Part shown: positions 59,242 through 64,000 of the stretch, one piece after another
How positions within the stretch are numbered: the first letter of the stretch is position 1
How the letters are laid out: the number at the start of each line of letters is the position of its first letter
Assembly (NCBI GenBank): GCA_023078685.1
Contig: JALGAS010000004.1
Span: forward strand, 1,240,001 to 1,304,000
From: Neopestalotiopsis rosae
Taxonomy: Eukaryota; Ascomycota; Sordariomycetes; Amphisphaeriales; Sporocadaceae
DNA length: 64,000 nt
Reading direction: 5' to 3'
Notes under the pieces: model-generated
Database searches by the model: none
Told to the model about the DNA's origin: nothing
What the model saw: only the letters and a program-made list of their open reading frames with translations
Position numbers and translations under genes: made by a program

Positions 59242-61647
59242 ATGCGGAGTTCTTTGCTCACGTCTTGGGTTCTCATTCCGCTCTTCCTTACCGTCAATAA
59301 TGCAGCTGCCGCGGAGAGTGCGACGACGATGAACTCAAGCGCCCCGGACACGGTAGTTGGATGGTATACCGGGTCGAGCGAACGCAGCACGCTCTCGCTG
59401 GTCTACAGCTGTCTCATAACCACCTTTGCTTGCACTTGGACTGTCCTTCATTTGAACGTTCCCGCGCTTGGCGAGAGCAGCTGGACTCGATTCATCAGAA
59501 AAGCGAAATGGATGGCCATTACGATCCTGCTCCCTGAGTTTATCTTTTCGAAGGCTGTCTGCGAGCTGCGCCTCGCCTTGAAAGACCTCTATGCATTTGA
59601 CAAGAGACTTCGAGAGGAAGACACCAGTGGTCTTGGGTGCCGAAGCTTGGGGGAAAGCCATTACCGTGGTCAATTCGAATTATTTCGCCAGTGGAGAGTA
59701 CGATATAGCGCTTTTGTACTCCTACTTTTTCCTTTGCTTGGCCTCCCGCGCCCCGATACGCAGCACTGCATACGAGGTGACGCAGATGGTATGGAGCATC
59801 TTGGTCGCGTTGGAGTCGACAGAGAGGCCGTTGTCGAGGGTTCCTCCAACGACTCCATGGATCATAACAGTCGACCACCTTCCCAACAATCACCAGATAA
59901 AGGCGAACCATCAACGAACCGGCAGCAAGAGGCTGAACAGCGTGCATGTAGCCTCGACTTGGTTGTAGGGACGACCACAACATCAAGACATGAAGCTTAT
60001 GGTCCTACCATTACGGTTCCGAGACCCAAGAGACCGCATTCAGCGCCTTCGAAAGGAGATGGTGATCTGGAGACTTACGAACAGGGACGTCGATGTCAGT
60101 CTCTACCAAATGTGCATCGCGAATATACCCATAATTCCCAAAGTCGATTCGTTATTGCAACTGCAGGAGATACCCAGATTAAATCGAGTTCGCTACCAAG
60201 ATCTGTTGGGAGCGGCGAAGTACAACCATCACACACTCGCCATGAATGGCAAGACTGGACACTGGCGCATTCTTATTTGGCTAACATGGGTGGTATCATC
60301 CACGGCTACGAAGATGCTTGGGATGAGTTCGATTTTAAAACCCTGACTGGAAATAAGCTTTGTCATTTGTCATGGAAGAATGAGAAGCACCCGCTGGAGC
60401 AACTTGTGCTGAGCCAAGAAGACATCGCCGATAGGAGCAAGGCAGATTGGTTCCTAAGGGCCCTTGCTGTTCTACAGATTTCGTGGCTGGTACTTACAGT
60501 AATTGCAAGACATGTATCGTCTTTACCGCTGACGCAACTCGAATTGGCAACGTCGGCATTCTCTGTATTCGCCGTCGCTACATATGCCGTCAACTGGTGG
60601 AAGCCCAAAGATATATCACAGCCTATTCGTTTGCTAGGCGAGGGCATCAGAATTCGTGACAAAAGCTCTGAGCCTACTCAGTCAATTGTTTTCCACTTCC
60701 GATCTCCCGCAAGGGCGAGAGAAAGAACAAAGCAAATAATGGATACATCTCGCGTTGAGAACGACGTCGTCGAGCTGCAGGGTCGTCTCCCGCTTATCTT
60801 TCAACTTATGGCTTTTGCAGCCTTTGTGTTTGGCGGAATTCAGTGTCTTGCCTGGAATTTTGCCTTTCCATCGCGAGCCGAAGCTATACTTTGGAGAACG
60901 GCGAGTGTTGCTTCTGCAATTATTCCCATCCTCCCTCTCGCTGCTAGCATTGTCGCCAACCATGCCATTACTGTTGCAGAGAACGATGCATTTTCATTGA
61001 TTAACTCGAAGCTTAGTTGTTTTGGATATCTTCCTTCGGGTTACATGGACCTGCTGATGAAGCCCGGCTTCTTGCACTGGAACAGCAGGAGCCTCATGGC
61101 TTTATTCTACAAGCCGGCGGAGAAGCGTGACTTTTCAAACGAGCCACCCGAATTGGAATTACACGAAGTTGAGGGGCTCACAGAGAATTCTTACTCCATA
61201 CTAAGCAGCACAAAAAGAACGTTGTACAACATTTGGTTGCTCTCCTTATGGTGGAAACGCCAAAGAGGCGATTCAAGACTCGATCTATTGGAACATGTTC
61301 TTTTGGATCTTCAGTGTTCTGGAGACGTGGAAAATTTCTTGATTGACTACGAGAATTCTTTCGTCAAAATCAAAGCTCCCCCCGCTCGAGGCATCTCAGC
61401 GAAGAGTACAATGATCCATTACATCCTGAACGATGTACAGCCAGTGTTGAGAGACCAGTGTCGGAAAGTAGAGTATACCAAAGACATTTGCGAACGGATT
61501 TCCTCCTTCTCAATGATTGTATGCGGCACTTTCTATATTGCAGCACGAGTTGTCATCATTGTTCTTTTATTTACTTCATTGAGAGAGGTGCCGCTTGGTG
61601 TGTATCAAGAGACACCATGGACTCGATTTCTACCAAAATTCTCCTAG
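59242..61647 (+). CDS. large fungal integral membrane protein of unknown function
   Basis: I choose the ATG at 59242 (801 residues) because it begins a signal peptide (LLTSWVLIPLFLTVNNAAAAES); an upstream in-frame ATG at 59071 would add 57 hydrophilic residues. Conserved family landmarks are STLSLVYSCLITTFACTWTV, LHLNVPALGES, then WTLAHSYLANMGGIIHG, LQISWLVLTVIARHV and ATYAVNWWKPKDI, and a C-terminal pair of helices near VVIIVLLFTSLREVPLG. A Ser/Gln-rich disordered insert (about residues 220-340) splits the first half. It belongs to a widespread group of fungal membrane proteins with no known role. It is flanked by RidA-family and kinase genes. Confidence 0.8.
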   Translation: MRSSLLTSWVLIPLFLTVNNAAAAESATTMNSSAPDTVVGWYTGSSERSTLSLVYSCLITTFACTWTVLHLNVPALGESSWTRFIRKAKWMAITILLPEFIFSKAVCELRLALKDLYAFDKRLREEDTSGLGCRSLGESHYRGQFELFRQWRVRYSAFVLLLFPLLGLPRPDTQHCIRGDADGMEHLGRVGVDREAVVEGSSNDSMDHNSRPPSQQSPDKGEPSTNRQQEAEQRACSLDLVVGTTTTSRHEAYGPTITVPRPKRPHSAPSKGDGDLETYEQGRRCQSLPNVHREYTHNSQSRFVIATAGDTQIKSSSLPRSVGSGEVQPSHTRHEWQDWTLAHSYLANMGGIIHGYEDAWDEFDFKTLTGNKLCHLSWKNEKHPLEQLVLSQEDIADRSKADWFLRALAVLQISWLVLTVIARHVSSLPLTQLELATSAFSVFAVATYAVNWWKPKDISQPIRLLGEGIRIRDKSSEPTQSIVFHFRSPARARERTKQIMDTSRVENDVVELQGRLPLIFQLMAFAAFVFGGIQCLAWNFAFPSRAEAILWRTASVASAIIPILPLAASIVANHAITVAENDAFSLINSKLSCFGYLPSGYMDLLMKPGFLHWNSRSLMALFYKPAEKRDFSNEPPELELHEVEGLTENSYSILSSTKRTLYNIWLLSLWWKRQRGDSRLDLLEHVLLDLQCSGDVENFLIDYENSFVKIKAPPARGISAKSTMIHYILNDVQPVLRDQCRKVEYTKDICERISSFSMIVCGTFYIAARVVIIVLLFTSLREVPLGVYQETPWTRFLPKFS

Positions 61648-62203
61648 TGCCTGGAGAAATGATACAAATAAGTTTATCTACACACACAGGGGCAGGAAAT
61701 AGTTCAATCGCAAGGAATATGAGCAATAAAGCATCATAGAAGGTGGCAAATTTGCGACGGAAAACATCTATCAATAAATGTGCTCAGTGACCTTAGAAAG
61801 TAATACTTCTAGAAACGGCCTAATTGAGACCTTGGTAGCGTGTAACAGCAGAACTTAGCCCCGCGCTGTAGCGTTCAGACGCACTGTGAGCAAGTCAGAC
61901 CCGCCCTAGCTTCCAAGGTTGACACGCAAATAAGCTTAAAATCAACATCATGATGGATTTACTTTCTGCGTAGTGCATTGTTCGACAAGTCTCGGAGGGG
62001 AGAACTAACGACTTCAATTTTCATGTAATTGCAAAAATTGCGCTTCAATGAAGGAAACTAGAAGTCTGTGATATCATGATCGTAAGATCGATGCCACCAT
62101 AAAACGCACGAGACAACTGATAATCCTCAGTATTTACATCAGTATTTTATCTTTTTTAACAACAGGGCCACATATTCGAATGGATCGCTATGACTTGGTT
62201 GTA
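61648..62203. other. convergent intergenic region
   Basis: 556 bp between the 3' ends of the membrane protein and kinase genes; AT-rich with no supported feature. Confidence 0.5.
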
Positions 62204-64000
62204 TCAATCAGGACGTGCTCGTGCTGAGTAACAACCACATAGTATTCGAAGCCACCAAGATGAACGACCACCCTTTGCCTGCACGAATCCGTTGGCATCT
62301 TCACCCAAAATTGGATTTCTGGAACGACTCGGGCATTGGTCTTCATGCAAAATCTCATCCGATGACACAGGCAACGGAATGTTCTCAGACAACTGCTTGT
62401 GACCAGGGTCACCCCTCTCTTGGCACGACGGGGAATCGAGGTAGGCATTATCTTCTGATGAGTCCTCAGTGAAGGTCAAGCTGAGTGATTCTTGGCTGTT
62501 CCTTCTTGAGGCCTCGACTGAAGATGCTGTTGCGGTGATGTACGGCAAGAAACTCTCGCCGTCCGGACTCGTGAAGAGGATGATGCGAGAAGAGCCCGTT
62601 CGGAAGTCTGGGGCCGAGAGTTGCTGGTGATTCGAAATGGCGTTCATATCCAATGCAAGTCTGTCACCAACTGGATGATGAAGAATCTTGGGTTGTTCGT
62701 TGTCGTGGTGCAGGCTGCGGCGGAGTATAACCTGTTGATCTGGATGGTGTTGTTGTTGTGTCATATCAATGGAGCTAGGGGCCGCTATTGTGCCCATATC
62801 AGCCTGTTCTGTGCTCGCGCCATCCATTCTTGCAAGTTCTTGTATGAGTATTTGGGAGAGGTCGTTTGGTGAAGAAGCTTCTGGTACCGTTGGTTCCGAC
62901 ATCAAGTCGTACAAATCTTCGCTTGGTCCATGCTGTAGTTGGTAGTTGTCCCCCAAAGATGAGTCGGCATCAGCTCGTCTATAAGTGGTAAGACGATTTG
63001 TCTGAAACGGTACTTCCGGGTATGAGAACTCCCCAGAGGAGTTGGCTTGTTTGTAGATTTTTCTGAGACCATCCCGTATGTCGGCCATAGATCTTCTGTC
63101 GTCCTTATCTGCTACAAGCATCTCAGACTGAATCAGATCGAGAAAGGCCCTGATGGGCTCTGAGCATTCGTTCAATTGGCGAAGTTTATTGATCCACTGT
63201 GTCCAGTGTTAGTCATGAAAGAAAATCGGTACATATTGTGCTCACTCACTTCGAGTACGGACGGTTTGACCACTGCATGGATATTGCCGATTCCTGGAGC
63301 TTGTATCAGATTGAAGAATTTATCCTCTTTGAAAGGAGTTCCAAATGGCTCGTCATTTTCGATCCGAACGTCTTGGAAACTCTTCAGCGAGCCGCTCTCC
63401 CGGGTTGATCGTGATCTTGTTGCGTCAAATCCGAGTAGAAACCACGAGGTGAACTCGAGGAAGAGACAGCCCAAACTCCAAACATCGTATTTGCGTGATG
63501 TGCCGTGTTGCATATCAAGCTCCGGTGCGCGATAGGTCCGTGACCAGCCATGCGGATCAGAGGCCTGACTTTCCTCGCGAAATCGCGTCAAACCAAAGTC
63601 CGACACGACGAGATGTTTGTTGCCGAGAAATGTGTCCCTTTCCGGAGGGTCGAAGAACAATATGTTTTCCGCTTTGACATCACCATGTGTGCCCTTGTTC
63701 TTGCTCAGAGATCGCTCGCGATCCTGATCATTGCGTTTCCACGAAGATTTGTACTGATGAATCCTCTGCAGCCCATCCGCGACTCCAAGACATTGTTTTA
63801 TTAACCACTCAACATCGTCGGGTGCGTTGGGCGATGCTTGGAAGCGCTGCCACAGGTCCACCAGCGTGCCCTGTGCCCACGGAAAGAGTAGGTAGTAATT
63901 GGCGCCATGCTCGACTGCTGCGAGCAGTCTGATGAGATGTTCATGGCCTTTTCGAGAAGCACTGAATTTCTCATGCACTCCGACTTCAGCTCTGAATATT
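62204..64000 (-). CDS. protein kinase, 5' end beyond the window
   Basis: Two exons are seen: 64000-63250 (incomplete at its 5' end) and 63196-62204, joined over a 53-bp intron (GTGAGT..CACAG). The frame stays open to the window edge. Kinase motifs are the catalytic loop THGDVKAENILFF, DFGLTRF (metal binding) and YRAPELDMQHG (activation/P+1 loop), then DVWSLGCLFLEF. The ATP-binding loop and catalytic Lys lie outside the window. HGD in place of HRD is common in fungal kinases of this kind, which often accompany immune/incompatibility genes. The tail beyond about 400 residues is disordered and ends with WWLRILCGCYSARARPD, whose paired Cys might be lipidated. Substrates unknown. Confidence 0.85.

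Noticed and set aside
1..64000. CRISPR arrays, rRNA or tRNA genes, bacterial operons
   Set aside because: No regularly spaced direct repeats with spacers, no tRNA B-box in a cloverleaf context that I could find by eye, and introns throughout rule out a prokaryotic origin.

Overview
The window is nuclear DNA from a filamentous ascomycete (Pezizomycotina). Coding regions are cut by short introns, mostly 50-75 bp, with GT..AG ends and CTAAC/CTGAC-like branch sites. Gene families are typical of moulds: Zn2Cys6 and Clr5 regulators, a Pth11-type rhodopsin-fold receptor, a GH12 glucanase, a secretory lipase and a PDR-type ABC transporter. Sordariomycetes is plausible, but the class cannot be settled from the sequence alone. 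Exon structures below were read by hand from splice signals and frame continuity.

Left part (1-23.5 kb), metabolic and surface genes: FAD monooxygenase (1839, +), secreted GH12 endoglucanase (3306, -), CLN3/battenin-like membrane protein (6530, -), 2OG-Fe(II) dioxygenase (9783, +), aldehyde dehydrogenase (12666, -), Pth11-like receptor (15081, +), a large unassigned membrane protein (19223, +) and an alpha/beta hydrolase (22449, +). No PKS, NRPS, terpene synthase or prenyltransferase is present, so this is not a recognisable secondary-metabolite cluster.

Middle (23.8-48.6 kb): a Zn2Cys6 regulator with two unusually long introns (23867, -), a Clr5-domain regulator (27560, -), a small secreted peptide precursor with three Lys-Arg sites (31268, -), a gene-poor 4 kb stretch, an Old Yellow Enzyme (35684, -), two small minisatellites (37.2-37.7 kb), a secretory lipase (38260, -), a Zn2Cys6 regulator whose zinc cluster requires a 3-nt micro-exon (40691, +), a PDR-type ABC transporter (43230, +) and a SnoaL-like protein (48123, -). 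The regulator sits directly upstream of the transporter and may control it.

Right part (49.8-64 kb), the most interesting region: a fungal gasdermin-like gene (49817, +) lies tail to tail with a 1077-residue subtilisin-like protease gene (50826, -). This is the arrangement known from the HET-Q1/HET-Q2 cell-death pair of Podospora. Divergently beyond the protease lies a fungal C2H2-type protein of the group often seen with immune/incompatibility genes (55052, +). Then come a RidA-family protein (57963, -), a large membrane protein (59242, +) and a protein kinase cut by the window end (62204, -). I infer a regulated-cell-death or allorecognition locus. The gasdermin and protease assignments rest on sequence pattern and gene arrangement; the link to the flanking genes is only by position.
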